From positions 3,576,001 to 3,640,000 of the forward strand of contig NZ_CP056032.1 in assembly GCF_013375035.1 (NCBI RefSeq): 64,000 nucleotides of DNA, given 5' to 3'. This DNA is from Spirosoma sp. KUDC1026 (GTDB taxonomy: Bacteria; Bacteroidota; Bacteroidia; Cytophagales; Spirosomataceae). Positions within the stretch are counted from its first letter, which is position 1; each line of letters begins with the position of its first letter. A model generated the notes under the pieces. The model ran no database searches. It was not told the DNA's origin and saw nothing but the letters and a program-made list of their open reading frames with translations. Below, piece by piece: positions 43,802 through 53,872 of this stretch. The translations under genes and the position numbers were made by a program.

Positions 43802-45789
43802 TCGAACAGGTACCAGTCGACACCGAACGCAAAAGCCCGGCGTAGCTGCAGGTACCCCGGCGCGGCAAAATACCCTTGGTTAAACAGTCCCTCGGTCGCG
43901 TTGGTGAGCTTGACGAACAGTCGCGTGCGGTTTACCCGAAAATTGGCGTACACGTTTGTCAGCAGGTAACCTTCGGTACGTTGGTTGTTCTGCAGATAGT
44001 ACTGCTGCGTGAGTGGCATGTAAGCATCGCCAAAGTACGAGGACTTGTAATTCAGCTCAACTCCCGCTTGTACGTACAGGGCCTTGGCGTACAGAAATTC
44101 GTACTGGAACTGCGCATTGGCAAAGAAGGGCGGGGTGCGGAGGATATCAGTTCTGGACTGAATCGTGTAGTACGTCTGACCAGAAGCCAGAAACTTGCCC
44201 GCCTGGATGCGGTAGCCGAGCCCGGCCTGTAACACACTGAACGAGCCGCTGGCCTGCCGCGCAATGGCGTCGGTATCGAAATAGATGTAGTTGCTCAGCA
44301 AGTAATAATCCAGGCCGGGTTCCAGGCGGATACTCTGGTAACGCAGGTTTAGCTTGCCGTAGGCGTGGTTATAGCCCCGCAGCCGGAAATTCTCGTTGCG
44401 CCAGAAAAATACCTTACTCTGGTAACGTTCCTGCAGGAGGGTGGGATCAACAAGCATAGCCGTGTAGCCCCCCGTCAGAAACTTACTGTCGAACTGGCCC
44501 TGGAGCCGGAAGCCACCTCCTACCTGGTATTCAGCTTCGGCCGTGATCTGTGACAGGCTATCCGGAAAATAATACCCCAGCCAGCCCCCCACAAAGGTTT
44601 CGAGTCGTCGGGTTTCGTATTCGTTGTGCTGGGTCCGGCTGGAATTATAGCGGGTGTACTGCCCGTAGATCCGGTTGCGCAGGTAAGCCCGGTAGTTGAA
44701 GGCTGAACCGTTGAATGAGTAAATACCTTTGATACCAGCCATGTTCTCGACCAGCCGGAATCGGGCGTCCTGTTCGATGCGTGACGTGTCGCCCAGAATC
44801 GTGGGATAGAAGCCGGGATAAACGAGGTCGCCAATAATTTTGGTCGACTGGTTCAGCCGGAGGGTATCGTCCTGGTAGTAGTTTTTATGCCGCTGGTAGT
44901 CGAGTCGCTGGAACAACTGAAAGCCATTCCCCAGTACGTACTGGTGGTACAGGTGCCAGTCGTTCCGGATTTCGCGTCCGTTCACGCTCGTGAGTCGGGC
45001 ATTGCCTTCATAGTCGTACCGATTGATGATCGAGTCGCCTTCCTCGGTCAGCCGAACCCCCGGCAACACACCCCCCTGCTCGGCCAGCGAGTGGTTCATG
45101 TTGATAAAATGAAGGAGCATCGTGTATTTTTCGTTTTTCGACCGGTAGTTAGTGTGCCCCACAAAGCCCCAGTTCTGCGCCAGGAGTTTGTTGGCATCGT
45201 TGCTGCCGCTGGTGCCGAACTGCTTCTGAGAAGTAAACCGCTGTACATTGAAGCCCACGTTCCAGCGGGGGGTGATGTTCTGGGAGAAGTCGAAACGCAG
45301 GATGTTCCGGTTGCGCCCCCCCAGGGCCAGATACATGTCGGTAAACGGCGACTTGGTATCGAAATATTTTACCCCCATGGTCTGGTAAGCAAAGGGAGCA
45401 AAAACCGAGTAGCCCGTCTGCGTACCCAGTTGATCGGGCATGGATACAAATACCGGGTGCATGGGCGTGCCCAGGTTGCCCAGATCCTGGTAGAGGAAGT
45501 TACTTCGTTGCACGTAGGTGTATTTGTGCGCGTCGTCCAGGGTCGTATCGACGGTATACAGTTTCCGGCGGTTGTTGAAAATGTCCTCTTCCAGGACGTA
45601 GCGAGTGGATTTGGGACCGTAAATAACTTTGGTCGAATCGTCGATACCGTTGTTGCCAGTAACGCCGGTCGTGCTACCGGGTCGGCTCTGCTGACCACCG
45701 AACCCACTCGGGAAACCCGTGGGTACCTGAGCCCGGACGGCGGCACTGACCAGGCTCAAGAGCGTAAGAACAAGAAAACTCCACTTCAT
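43798..45789 (-). CDS. Putative porin (Porin_10 type)
   Basis: A 663-residue outer membrane protein with a signal peptide (MKWSFLVLTLLSLVSAAVRA). It continues with a proline/glycine-rich stretch, then KVIYGPKSTRYVLEEDIFNNRRKLYTVDTTLDDAHKYTYVQRSNFLYQDLGNLGTP, a signature I associate with the Bacteroidota DUF4289/Porin_10 family. The rest is a series of beta strands, ending FGVDWYLFD. It probably forms a barrel; what it transports is unknown. Its stop (taa) overlaps the stop of the GH63-like gene. Confidence 0.87.
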   Translation of the reverse strand: MKWSFLVLTLLSLVSAAVRAQVPTGFPSGFGGQQSRPGSTTGVTGNNGIDDSTKVIYGPKSTRYVLEEDIFNNRRKLYTVDTTLDDAHKYTYVQRSNFLYQDLGNLGTPMHPVFVSMPDQLGTQTGYSVFAPFAYQTMGVKYFDTKSPFTDMYLALGGRNRNILRFDFSQNITPRWNVGFNVQRFTSQKQFGTSGSNDANKLLAQNWGFVGHTNYRSKNEKYTMLLHFINMNHSLAEQGGVLPGVRLTEEGDSIINRYDYEGNARLTSVNGREIRNDWHLYHQYVLGNGFQLFQRLDYQRHKNYYQDDTLRLNQSTKIIGDLVYPGFYPTILGDTSRIEQDARFRLVENMAGIKGIYSFNGSAFNYRAYLRNRIYGQYTRYNSSRTQHNEYETRRLETFVGGWLGYYFPDSLSQITAEAEYQVGGGFRLQGQFDSKFLTGGYTAMLVDPTLLQERYQSKVFFWRNENFRLRGYNHAYGKLNLRYQSIRLEPGLDYYLLSNYIYFDTDAIARQASGSFSVLQAGLGYRIQAGKFLASGQTYYTIQSRTDILRTPPFFANAQFQYEFLYAKALYVQAGVELNYKSSYFGDAYMPLTQQYYLQNNQRTEGYLLTNVYANFRVNRTRLFVKLTNATEGLFNQGYFAAPGYLQLRRAFAFGVDWYLFD

Positions 45790-45859
45790 CGGGTCAAAAA
45801 TACGCCAAAACCCGAATACCCGAAATGGCTGGTTACCCCTTAACGATTTTTAACGCCTG

Positions 45860-47689
45860 TCAGTCCTTTGGGGAAGCCAGCGTATTACCTGCCTGGATGA
45901 CCGCCTGATTTACGGCACGAATACGGCCTGCGTCCATTTTCTCAACCGCCCGGTCATAGGTGAGCAGGCCGTTGACTTCATGCTCAACATCCGTTGTCTG
46001 CGTGTAGATGGCTACACTCAGCCCCCGGTACCGCATTAATTGCTCCACCTGATCCAATAAAAAAACGTAGCGGTCGGTAAGGGCAGCCGTTGTTGGCTCG
46101 TAGGCATACGCGTTGTTTTCGACCGGCCACATGTGTCCCCGCACGAACAGACCTACTCCGCCAAATTCCCCCAGCGAAGCAGCCCGCTGGCTATCCGGTT
46201 CCGAGGCTTTGTAAGGGCCTACGTAAATGTGGGTATCCACAAAGTCGCCGTTTTTAGGATCGCCATACGCTTTCTGGTAGGACGGATTATTGTTGAATCC
46301 CGAGTTTCCGTTGACCAGTCGGGACGGGTCATAGTTTTTAACCCAGCTGGTAATGTTCTTTACGTCGAACGCTCCCCAGTTTTCATTGAAGGGAACCCAG
46401 CAAACAACGGACGGCGAATTGTAATGATCATCGATCACGGCTTTAAGTTCTTTCCGAAAAGCAGTTCTGGTTTTTAACGTGTCTTCATCAGGGTACCAGA
46501 TCGCGGGCATGTCCTGCCAGACTAATAGACCCAGTTTGTCGGCCCAGTAGTAAAATCGCTGGGGTTCGGTTTTCATGTGCTTCCGAATCAGGTTATAACC
46601 GGCTTTTTTGGTAAACTCGATGTCCGATTTCAGTGCTTCCTCCGTCGGTGCAGTTAAAATGCCATCGGGCCAGTACCCCTGATCGAGCAGACCCAGCTGC
46701 ATTACAAACCGACCATTCAGCAGAGGCCGGATAACCCCGCCTACGTTGCCGAGGGCAACATCCCGCATGCCAAAATAGCTCGTTACCTCATCTGTTACCC
46801 GGCCATTGGCCGACTGCAGTGTAATCTTCAGATCATAGAGAAAGGGTGAATCCGGCGACCACGATTTTGGGTGTGTGATTGGTAGATAAATAGCCGTTCC
46901 AGAATTGCCGTTTGCCCGGGCCACTTCTTTCTTGCCGTCAAAAACAACGGCTGTTACGCGGGCCGCAGAGCTGGCATTTACGTCTAGTTTCAGTCTCCGG
47001 CGGGCCAGATCCGGCAGTAACCGTATCGTTTCAATGTGCTCTTTGGAAACCGGTTCCAGCCAGACCGTTTGCCAGATGCCGGACGTAAAGGTATAATCAC
47101 CACGCGGACCGTTCTTTCCCGAAGGAGTACGCCCATCATTGGCATCATAAGCGGCTACTATGATGCTGTTTTCGCTCTGTTTCAGCAGTTCGGTGATGTC
47201 GAATGAAAAGGCATCGTAACCGCCCGAGTGGCTGCCTGCTTTCTGGCCGTTTATAAAGACAGTAGCATTATGGTCTACAGCATCAAAGTGAAGAATGATT
47301 TGTCTGCCTTTCCAGCCTGCGGGAAGTGTAAACGAACGCTGGTACCACATATTAATTTCCTGCTTTCGCTTGATACCTGACAGCACTGATTCGGGACAGT
47401 AGGGGACCCGTATCTGTTCTGCTTTAGCCGAAAAAGTTATTGCCGTTACCGGATTCTCGGCGGAAGCAGCTGCCGAACCACCCTGATAATTCCAGAGTCC
47501 GTTCAGGCAAAGCCAGTCATTTCGCTGAAGTTGTGGGCGCGGATAGTCGCTAAGGGGCACCGGCGCCGTCATGGCCGCTTTTGTCCAGCGGGTTGGTAAA
47601 TCTGCGTTCTGGCAGCAGGCTGGTAGTGGGATAAACGTGTTGATCCCGGTAAGAAGGGCTAGATAGACGTACTGAAAAGGCTTTAACAT
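45860..47689 (-). CDS. GH2 family beta-galactosidase/glucuronidase-like enzyme, secreted
   Basis: A 609-residue enzyme with an N-terminal signal-like segment ([27 protein letters not shown]; export by signal peptidase I or as a lipoprotein is unclear). It has a jelly-roll sugar-binding domain ([44 protein letters not shown]), an Ig-like domain, and a TIM barrel with the acid/base Glu436 (VPFNENWGA) and nucleophile Glu508 (SLGEFGG). It removes a terminal beta-linked sugar from a glycan in the periplasm. The exact sugar cannot be told from sequence. No SusC/D pair is adjacent. Confidence 0.9.
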   Translation of the reverse strand: MLKPFQYVYLALLTGINTFIPLPACCQNADLPTRWTKAAMTAPVPLSDYPRPQLQRNDWLCLNGLWNYQGGSAAASAENPVTAITFSAKAEQIRVPYCPESVLSGIKRKQEINMWYQRSFTLPAGWKGRQIILHFDAVDHNATVFINGQKAGSHSGGYDAFSFDITELLKQSENSIIVAAYDANDGRTPSGKNGPRGDYTFTSGIWQTVWLEPVSKEHIETIRLLPDLARRRLKLDVNASSAARVTAVVFDGKKEVARANGNSGTAIYLPITHPKSWSPDSPFLYDLKITLQSANGRVTDEVTSYFGMRDVALGNVGGVIRPLLNGRFVMQLGLLDQGYWPDGILTAPTEEALKSDIEFTKKAGYNLIRKHMKTEPQRFYYWADKLGLLVWQDMPAIWYPDEDTLKTRTAFRKELKAVIDDHYNSPSVVCWVPFNENWGAFDVKNITSWVKNYDPSRLVNGNSGFNNNPSYQKAYGDPKNGDFVDTHIYVGPYKASEPDSQRAASLGEFGGVGLFVRGHMWPVENNAYAYEPTTAALTDRYVFLLDQVEQLMRYRGLSVAIYTQTTDVEHEVNGLLTYDRAVEKMDAGRIRAVNQAVIQAGNTLASPKD

Positions 47690-47961
47690 ACTGCGTTGGC
47701 AGGGTTTATTCGAAAAGTGATGTGGCTCGATGCATTACTCAAAAATACTGCTGAACGGGCGAATAATCCTGGCCAGCTGCCACAGCCTGTCCGGCAGTCA
47801 ACCCGGTTCTCAACGCTTTGGCGGGTAATAATCGACGGATATTTCGCAACATACAGACCAACAAGGACCAAAAATGAGCAAACACCCACCGTAATAAGTC
47901 AGTTATTACCCTGACGCAGGCGGGTTTCAAACCGAAGCATGACACCATAGACTCAACGAAA

Positions 47962-48189
47962 ATGAAGACAGGACAGCAAGCAGACGAAAAGCACTCCGAC
48001 GAGGTTTTTGCGGAAAGTAATGTTCAGCAGCTTCGGGACGCCGTAGAACAGGTTGTTTACGGTGACATTGAACCCGACAAATCAAAGGACCCCGACCGGG
48101 CGCACACGGTAGAAGCACTAACGACCCTGGGGCAAATGGGAGAGTTGACCGAGATGGATCTGGACGAAGCCAAAAAAGGCTATCTATAA
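47962..48189 (+). CDS. Small acidic protein of unknown function
   Basis: A 75-residue, strongly acidic, mainly helical protein (VEQVVYGDIEPDKSKDPDRAHTVEALTTLGQMGELTEMDLDEAKKGYL). There is no signal or membrane segment and no family that I recognise. It overlaps the end of the converging lpxK by 6 bases. The rest of the 273-base gap to the GH2 gene holds no sure gene. A short inverted repeat at 47892-47910 (gtaataa/ttattac) may be its operator. Confidence 0.55.
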   Translation: MKTGQQADEKHSDEVFAESNVQQLRDAVEQVVYGDIEPDKSKDPDRAHTVEALTTLGQMGELTEMDLDEAKKGYL

Positions 48190-49344
48190 GGCTTGCTCAT
48201 CTGCGCTGAGATCAACGGTCTGGCGAAGAAACTGCTCGAAGGCCGCTGCAGAAGCCGGCAGGAACTGCACGGTTATGGGCAGGTAAAAGAACGGTACAAA
48301 CTGCCATTCGGCAGGTGTCAGCAGGGCCGCCAGTTTAACCCAATCTTTTTCGGTCGTAAGAATTGCTTCTCCCGGCTTCAGATCACGGATCAGCCGCGTA
48401 ACATCGGCGCGGGTGTACGCATAATGGTCGGCAAAGCGATCATGCGTTACCAGCGTAAAATGCTGCCGAACGTAACGTTCCAGCGGATCCGCGTTGGCAA
48501 GCCCGCTAACCAGTCTGACCCGTTCGGGGAACGTGCTACCGAACGTAGCTTCGCGGAACGCGCCTATGTATGACGCATCCACTTCGGAGCTGAACGAGGG
48601 GAATGATACGGTACCAGTAAATGCCGCCGGTTTTCCGTACTGTAGTCCCGAAAAGAATACCGGTGTACCAGGCCGGGTGTAGCGACGTATTTGTTCGGTG
48701 ATACGTTGCTGTCTGCCGGTAGATAAATCCAGTGGACTCTTTGTGACAATGATCGCGTCGGCCCGGTTTGCTCCCTGTCGGCGTTCGCGCAGGCGACCGG
48801 CCGGAAACGGATGATCCTCGTAAAAAGGCCGGTTAATATCCATTAGCATTAGGCTGAGATGCGGCCGGACTGCCCGGTGCTGAAAGGCATCGTCGAGCAG
48901 AACAAGTTGGGTTTCCGGATGTTGCTCTGTCAGCTGCTGAATGGCGGCAACCCGGCGTTCACCCACACAGACACGCACCTCAGCCCTGAATTTGCGGTAG
49001 ATTTGCAGGGGTTCATCGCCAATAGTAGTAGCTGTATCGCTGTCGGTCGCAATGCGAAATCCTCGTGTTTGTCGTCCGTATCCCCGACTGACCGTGGCCA
49101 GGGGGCGTTTGGCTGGGTCGTGGCCGGTTTGATCCGGAATTTGACCAAAAATCGTGCGCTGCCGTTCTATTAAAAACTCAATCATGGGCGTTTTTCCGGT
49201 GCCTCCTACGGTTAAGTTGCCAACGCTGAGGGTATAGGTTTCGGGCTGTACGCTTTTAAATAAGTTATTGTCGTATAGCCAGTTCCGGATAGTAAGGATA
49301 AATCCGTACAGACCACTAAAGGGAAGGAGCAACCAGGAAAGCAT
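48184..49344 (-). CDS. lpxK: Tetraacyldisaccharide 4'-kinase
   Basis: A 386-residue kinase that adds the 4'-phosphate to the lipid A disaccharide, at the inner membrane. The N-terminal membrane-binding helix (MLSWLLLPFSGLYGFILTIRNWLYDN) and the P-loop (SVGNLTVGGTGKTP, residues of about 40-53) are clear. QLVLLDDAFQHRAV and LTTEKDWVKL are further family motifs. The presence of LpxK shows a Gram-negative cell with lipid A. It ends 6 bases inside the small acidic gene on the other strand. menC lies divergent, 97 bases upstream. Confidence 0.95.
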   Translation of the reverse strand: MLSWLLLPFSGLYGFILTIRNWLYDNNLFKSVQPETYTLSVGNLTVGGTGKTPMIEFLIERQRTIFGQIPDQTGHDPAKRPLATVSRGYGRQTRGFRIATDSDTATTIGDEPLQIYRKFRAEVRVCVGERRVAAIQQLTEQHPETQLVLLDDAFQHRAVRPHLSLMLMDINRPFYEDHPFPAGRLRERRQGANRADAIIVTKSPLDLSTGRQQRITEQIRRYTRPGTPVFFSGLQYGKPAAFTGTVSFPSFSSEVDASYIGAFREATFGSTFPERVRLVSGLANADPLERYVRQHFTLVTHDRFADHYAYTRADVTRLIRDLKPGEAILTTEKDWVKLAALLTPAEWQFVPFFYLPITVQFLPASAAAFEQFLRQTVDLSADEQAL

Positions 49345-49441
49345 ACAGAAACGCAGGAATTATTTCGAAATAACATCTTTACTAAGTGGTCAAAAGTAGT
49401 ACTTTTAGGGTTCCGAAAGCCCGCCATCGTTTACCGGTCCA

Positions 49442-50548
49442 ATGAGTCTGAAAGCCGATTACCTGAAATACACGCTGCATTTTCGCTTCGAAGCGGGTAC
49501 GTCGCGCGGCACCCTCACAGAACGGACGATCTATCTGATTCGGCTTTGCGACACAACAAACCCACAACTCGTTGGCTACGGTGAGTGTGGTCCGCTGGCC
49601 GGACTCAGCATCGACGACCGGCCTGATTTTGAAGCCTGTCTGCAACGGGCCTGCCGGGAGTTTACCGAGCTTGATCTGGAAATTTTCAGCTGGAACGTAT
49701 CGATTATTTTAGACCAGATTTTCGGACGTGACTTTCCCAGTATTCTGTTTGGCTTCGAAACGGCCATGCTCGATTTTCTGGCCGGTGGGCAGCGGGTCAT
49801 TTATGCGTCGGACTTCACAACTGGTGAGCGCGAACTGCCCATCAATGGCCTGATCTGGATGGGCAGCCCGCAGTTCATGCGTGAGCAGATTGAAGAAAAA
49901 CTACAGACGGGGTACACGACTATTAAGCTTAAAATCGGGGCGATTGACTTTGACCAGGAGTGTGCGCTGCTGGACATGATCCGGGACCGGTACACACCCG
50001 AACAAATCACGTTGCGAGTCGATGCCAATGGGGCATTTCGGCCGGATGAAGCCATGCAGAAGCTCGAACGGCTGGCGGGTTACAACCTTCACTCGATTGA
50101 GCAACCCATCAAAGCTGGTCAGCACGATCTCATGGCCGAACTGTGCCAGCATTCGCCCGTACCCATTGCCCTCGACGAAGAACTGATCGGGCATATGGAA
50201 TACGTCAACAAATTCCGGCTGTTGAAGAAAATTCAACCCCAGTACATTATCCTGAAACCTGGGCTTCTTGGCGGATTTACCCACTGCAATGAGTGGATCG
50301 AAGTGGCCGGACGACTCAATATCGGCTGGTGGATTACGTCGGCGCTTGAATCAAATATTGGCCTGAACGCCATTGCTCAATACACCGCTCAGTTTAAGAA
50401 CCTGATGCCGCAGGGGCTGGGAACGGGTCAGTTATACCACAATAATTTCGAAAGCCCGCTCCGTATTGAGCAGGGGCATCTCCACTTCAATCCCGAGCGC
50501 CCCTGGCAGCTGGGGCCGCTGCTCACCAGTAACCTGCAACTGCCCTGA
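49442..50548 (+). CDS. menC: o-Succinylbenzoate synthase, enolase superfamily
   Basis: A 368-residue enolase-superfamily enzyme. The catalytic lysines are in TIKLKIGA (KxK) and LKPGLLGG, and the metal ligands are the Asp in LRVDANGAF, the Glu in SIEQPI and the Asp in ALDEEL. It dehydrates SHCHC to o-succinylbenzoate in menaquinone synthesis, which Bacteroidota use in respiration. A dipeptide epimerase is the main alternative; the sequence around GYGECGPLAGLSIDDRPDFE favours MenC. No other men genes are in view. The stop is 9 bases from that of hemF. Confidence 0.88.
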   Translation: MSLKADYLKYTLHFRFEAGTSRGTLTERTIYLIRLCDTTNPQLVGYGECGPLAGLSIDDRPDFEACLQRACREFTELDLEIFSWNVSIILDQIFGRDFPSILFGFETAMLDFLAGGQRVIYASDFTTGERELPINGLIWMGSPQFMREQIEEKLQTGYTTIKLKIGAIDFDQECALLDMIRDRYTPEQITLRVDANGAFRPDEAMQKLERLAGYNLHSIEQPIKAGQHDLMAELCQHSPVPIALDEELIGHMEYVNKFRLLKKIQPQYIILKPGLLGGFTHCNEWIEVAGRLNIGWWITSALESNIGLNAIAQYTAQFKNLMPQGLGTGQLYHNNFESPLRIEQGHLHFNPERPWQLGPLLTSNLQLP

Positions 50549-50557
50549 CTAATTGGT

Positions 50558-51493
50558 TTAGTTAGCCCAGTTATTGCCTTTTTTCAGTAATCCCAGCGTT
50601 TCTTCTTCCCGGCTTCCTGCTTCAGGTCGAAAATCGTAGGTCCAGTTGGCCTGTGGGGGCATACTCATCAGTATGGATTCGGTACGTCCGTTGGTTTCCA
50701 GGCCAAATTTGGTGCCCCGGTCCCAGACGAGATTAAACTCAACGTAGCGTCCCCGGCGCTGAAACTGCCATTGTTTTTCGCGTTCACCGTAGGGTATCGA
50801 CTGATTCTGCCGCATAAAATGCGTATAAATTGGCGCGAACGCGTTGCCAACATCCTGCACGAACGCAAACAGGTCAGCTTTATGGGCCGGACTGTCGGGT
50901 TTCAGATAATCGAAGAAAATACCGCCAATACCACGGGTTTCCTGTCGGTGGGGGATGTAGAAATAGTCGTCGGCCCAGGGTTTGAACCGGTCATAATACG
51001 CTGGATCGTGCCGGTCGCAAACGGTTTTCAGTTGCTGATGAAACCAGTGGGCGTCTTCGGCCACTACGTAATGGGGCGTCAGGTCGATGCCCCCGCCAAA
51101 CCAGCTGTGGCCACTGCTCATCTCGAAATACCGGACATTCATGTGAATAATCGGGACCATCGGGCTGTGCGGGTGAATGACGATAGACACCCCCGTCGCA
51201 AAGAACTGAGCGGGCTCTGTCAGGTTCAGCGACCGTAACGTGGCTTCGGTAGCCTCGCCATGCACCGCCGAAAAACCAACGCCCCCTTTTTCAATGACGT
51301 TGCCCCCCGAAAGCGTGCGGGAACGGCCCCCGCCACCGCCGGGCCGCTGCCAGGTATCTTCCCGAAAATCTGGGGTTAGCTGCGGGCCGACCGCCCGGTC
51401 TGTGTCGACTAGGGCCTGGCAGATTCGGTCCTGAAGGTCCTGAAAAAAGTGAGTTATGGTATTCTGGGTAATGAGTTGATCCGAAGTCATCAT
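50558..51493 (-). CDS. hemF: Aerobic coproporphyrinogen III oxidase
   Basis: A 311-residue O2-dependent oxidase of haem synthesis. Family sequences include VIEKGGVGFSAVHGEA, IHPHSPMVPIIHMNVRYFE, GHSWFGGGIDLTPHYV, and GRYVEFNLVWDRGTKFGLETNGRTESILMSMPP near the end. The conserved His residues in HPHSP and HMNVRYFE are in place. It decarboxylates two propionates of coproporphyrinogen III to give protoporphyrinogen IX. Two adjacent ATG codons at 51493 and 51490 are both possible starts. It is convergent with menC. Confidence 0.95.
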   Translation of the reverse strand: MMTSDQLITQNTITHFFQDLQDRICQALVDTDRAVGPQLTPDFREDTWQRPGGGGGRSRTLSGGNVIEKGGVGFSAVHGEATEATLRSLNLTEPAQFFATGVSIVIHPHSPMVPIIHMNVRYFEMSSGHSWFGGGIDLTPHYVVAEDAHWFHQQLKTVCDRHDPAYYDRFKPWADDYFYIPHRQETRGIGGIFFDYLKPDSPAHKADLFAFVQDVGNAFAPIYTHFMRQNQSIPYGEREKQWQFQRRGRYVEFNLVWDRGTKFGLETNGRTESILMSMPPQANWTYDFRPEAGSREEETLGLLKKGNNWAN

Positions 51494-51516
51494 GGCGCAA
51501 AGGTCGCAGGAAATTA

Positions 51517-52143
51517 TTATTCTGCTAGTTTTAGGGCGTAGCGCGTTGGGCGCGGTTTATCGATGAGCAGCAATAATCCCTGTTCTGTCAGCTGGCGCAG
51601 GAGTTTACCAGCCCGGTATTCTGAGATGTTAATTAGCTTGGCAAATTTATCGGCCGTGATATGGTCGTTCTTACGCAGGTATTGGATCAGCGTACGGGCC
51701 GTTGGGGATTTGATGAGCCGCGCGTCGACCGATTCATCGCCAATGATGAACTTATTGGTTGGAACCGTTTTATCGCGTGACCGGACGTAGATAATTCGTT
51801 TGCCCGATTCATCAATGGCATAGTGAGGTTTTTCGTCGCTTTTCGAGATAGTCACCGCCAGGATCTTCCGTCCGTCAAGCGACAACGTTTCGTAGCTGAT
51901 AGTCAAGGCCGGTTCTACCAGTTCATCCGAGGCCTCTTCCAGTTTGCGGAGTTCGCGGATTTCAGAAGGGACGCCCAGTATTTTACCGTCGTCGGACACG
52001 CCAATTACTAACGTGCCGCCCGAGCAGTTGGCAAAAGCCGCCAGCGTGCGGGCAATCCGGTGGGCTGATGAAAGGGAGCGTTTAAATTCCAGGGTATTAC
52101 TTTCCCCTTTTATAATCAAATCGTCGAGTTCGGTACGCGTCAT
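51517..52143 (-). CDS. AlbA_2/Schlafen-type ATP-binding putative DNA-binding protein
   Basis: About 208 residues from ATG 52143 (MTRTELDDLIIKGESNTLEFKRSLSSAHRIARTLAAFANCSGGTLVIGVSDDGKILGVP), which is the typical start of the AlbA_2 (Slfn) domain. An upstream ATG at 52206 lies in the T-run of a terminator and is less likely. The C-terminus (ARTLIQYLRKNDHITADKFAKLINISEYRAGKLLRQLTEQGLL) is a winged helix. Such proteins are usually called transcriptional regulators or helicase-related, without known targets. It ends 23 bases from the hemF start, in the same direction. Confidence 0.8.
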   Translation of the reverse strand: MTRTELDDLIIKGESNTLEFKRSLSSAHRIARTLAAFANCSGGTLVIGVSDDGKILGVPSEIRELRKLEEASDELVEPALTISYETLSLDGRKILAVTISKSDEKPHYAIDESGKRIIYVRSRDKTVPTNKFIIGDESVDARLIKSPTARTLIQYLRKNDHITADKFAKLINISEYRAGKLLRQLTEQGLLLLIDKPRPTRYALKLAE

Positions 52144-52206
52144 ATTCTTTTCAACAGAAAGATCGGAAAAATATTTCAATTCCCTGAATCGTTCCGTACC
52201 GGTCAT

Positions 52207-52239
52207 AAAAAACGCTCCGGAAATGGACGTTTCCGGAGC
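52207..52239 (-). terminator. Terminator of the 158-residue protein gene
   Basis: A 10-bp perfect stem (gctccggaaa/tttccggagc) with a 6-base loop and a T-run on the minus strand, just after the stop at 52272. It separates this gene from the AlbA-type gene. Confidence 0.88.
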
Positions 52240-52271
52240 ATAAAAGGAGGCTGTAAAATCAGGCCCGGTGA

Positions 52272-52748
52272 TTACTCTTCCGTTGCTACCGATTTTTTCC
52301 GCCCGCGTGGTTTTCCCGTATATTCTGGTTTAGTTTCGGGTTCCAGCTGTAGTTCATAGCCAGTGATATCACCTTCGTAATCAAATGGTTTGATGGTGAA
52401 AACGTATTTTGTGCCGCTATAATCAATTTTGCCTTTTTGCAGAATAACGGGCAGGGGAATCGTGTAACTTTTAGCCCCTTTTTCCATCTGGAAGGTTTCG
52501 TTCGTTTCTTCCGAAGTAGGAACTACGTACAACGATTTAATTTTGCGCTTACCTTCCTGCGTACCAATTTGAAAAGAAATACCATCTGGTTCAAGGCCCA
52601 GTTGCGTAACGGATTTTATTGGAAAAACTAACTTTCCTGTCGACGAAATATAGCCGGTTGCAGGAACCTCCTTTGCTTTAGGAGTACTCTTTGCTGGCGT
52701 TTCGCTGTTGTCTTCCTGTTTGAAGAAATGAATTTTAGGTGCCTTCAT
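52272..52748 (-). CDS. Small protein of unknown function with a basic AT-hook-like tail
   Basis: A 158-residue protein. The N-terminal 35 residues are Lys, Pro and Ala-rich and probably disordered. A compact beta-rich middle follows (TGYISSTGKLVFPIKSVTQLGL; KYVFTIKPFDYEGDITGYELQLEP). The C-terminus GKPRGRKKSVATEE contains a PRGRKK sequence like an AT-hook, which would bind the minor groove of AT-rich DNA. A DNA-binding role is an inference from this motif alone. The gene has a terminator and a long gene-poor upstream region. Confidence 0.7.
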   Translation of the reverse strand: MKAPKIHFFKQEDNSETPAKSTPKAKEVPATGYISSTGKLVFPIKSVTQLGLEPDGISFQIGTQEGKRKIKSLYVVPTSEETNETFQMEKGAKSYTIPLPVILQKGKIDYSGTKYVFTIKPFDYEGDITGYELQLEPETKPEYTGKPRGRKKSVATEE

Positions 52749-53770
52749 TTTCAGAGTCTTAGTGATTGATGTTCTTTCTTTGCAAATATAGGGATCAACT
52801 AATAACTCCTATGAGCTATTACAATTTATTGATAAAAAAATAGGCGAAAATATTTTGAAGTCATTCTGAAAAGCAAGGTAGGTATCTATGTTTTTTGATA
52901 AAAATGAATACTAATTTAGCTGGTACGTCTTGGTCTAACACCGGTTAACTGATAAAACTTAACTTGCTTAATCGGACGGAGAAGCTGAATCAAAAGGTTA
53001 TTATTTCGAAACAGAGAATCATTTATTTGGATTATTCTAGTGTGTAGGAGCTTGTTGTTCAGGTGATTATTCCTGCAATGAAGGTGAATTAATCTAACGC
53101 AAGAATAACACGACTAAACGTTTTTTCAGAACAGATGACAATGCCATTGGTAAGAGGGTCGGAAATGAAGCGAGAAGACGTTCCGCCAGTTTCATGAGAT
53201 GAACTTGTTGAGTACGCTATTGTAAGAAGAAATAAGTTTATTTGACCAAAACATGATCATGAAGGTGTAGTGTTTCTGGGAGGAAATAATAAACCTATAG
53301 GGCACGAGCTCGCCTTTACGCACCTGCCAGCTATGAATCAAATAATGAATCACCCGGCTATTCTGTTGTCATCAACGGAGGAGACTGTCTGCCAACTACT
53401 ACTATTTATAAAATAACTGAAGGTACTGCCTGTATTTTTTGTCGCAGACTGCCTAGTAGTCTATTCTAATTTTACATTTGGGTTGACCCGTACGTTGCAT
53501 GGCTGGTAATGAACGTAATAATTTCAACGTTTTAAACGTCATTACCCACGTACCGGGTAGGCATTGACACATAGATTGAGTACGTATCGACAAGCCGGCT
53601 GTACAGAGTAAAGCAAATGAGCTCCACGAACGTTGGGAATTAAACTAAGCCCAAAAAAGCAGCGCTTGAACGTTAGGGGAAATAGTTTACCGGGAGTTGT
53701 AAATTTAGTGCCACGAATGGATAAGCGAGAAACGGCTATCCAGAAAAACCGTTTCAACTCAAACAAAAAA
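52749..53770. other. AT-rich interval without identifiable genes
   Basis: About one kilobase with no credible gene. The longest frames (for example one of about 53 codons at 53254-53420 and a minus-strand one at 53542-53766) lack family features and good starts. The base composition is lower in GC than most of the window. It may hold regulatory sequence, an RNA, or decayed coding sequence. Confidence 0.5.
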
Positions 53771-53803
53771 TATGGGCCTTCGCATTAAATGCGAAGGCCC
53801 ATA
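53771..53803 (-). terminator. Perfect hairpin with T-run on the minus strand
   Basis: A 15-bp perfect stem (tatgggccttcgcat and its complement) with the 3-base loop taa. On the minus strand it is followed by six T residues. It would end transcripts that come from the region of 54.0-54.4 kb, although the nearest gene stop is 260 bases away. Confidence 0.85.
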
Positions 53804-53872
53804 GCAATGCCTATTAGTTTCTACGTTGTAATCTGAAATGAACCGGCTGTTAAAGCCGTGAAACGAATGAAA

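Noticed and set aside
44887-45843. A 318-codon plus-strand frame
   Set aside because: It is antisense to the putative porin gene, which has a signal peptide and family motifs.
47696-47914. A 72-codon plus-strand frame and overlapping minus-strand frames between the GH2 and small acidic genes
   Set aside because: No signal, motif or convincing start, and the frames contradict each other; treated as non-coding.
53542-53766. A 74-codon minus-strand frame in the gene-poor interval
   Set aside because: It starts just downstream of a strong minus-strand terminator, shows no family features, and its composition is like that of the surrounding non-coding DNA.
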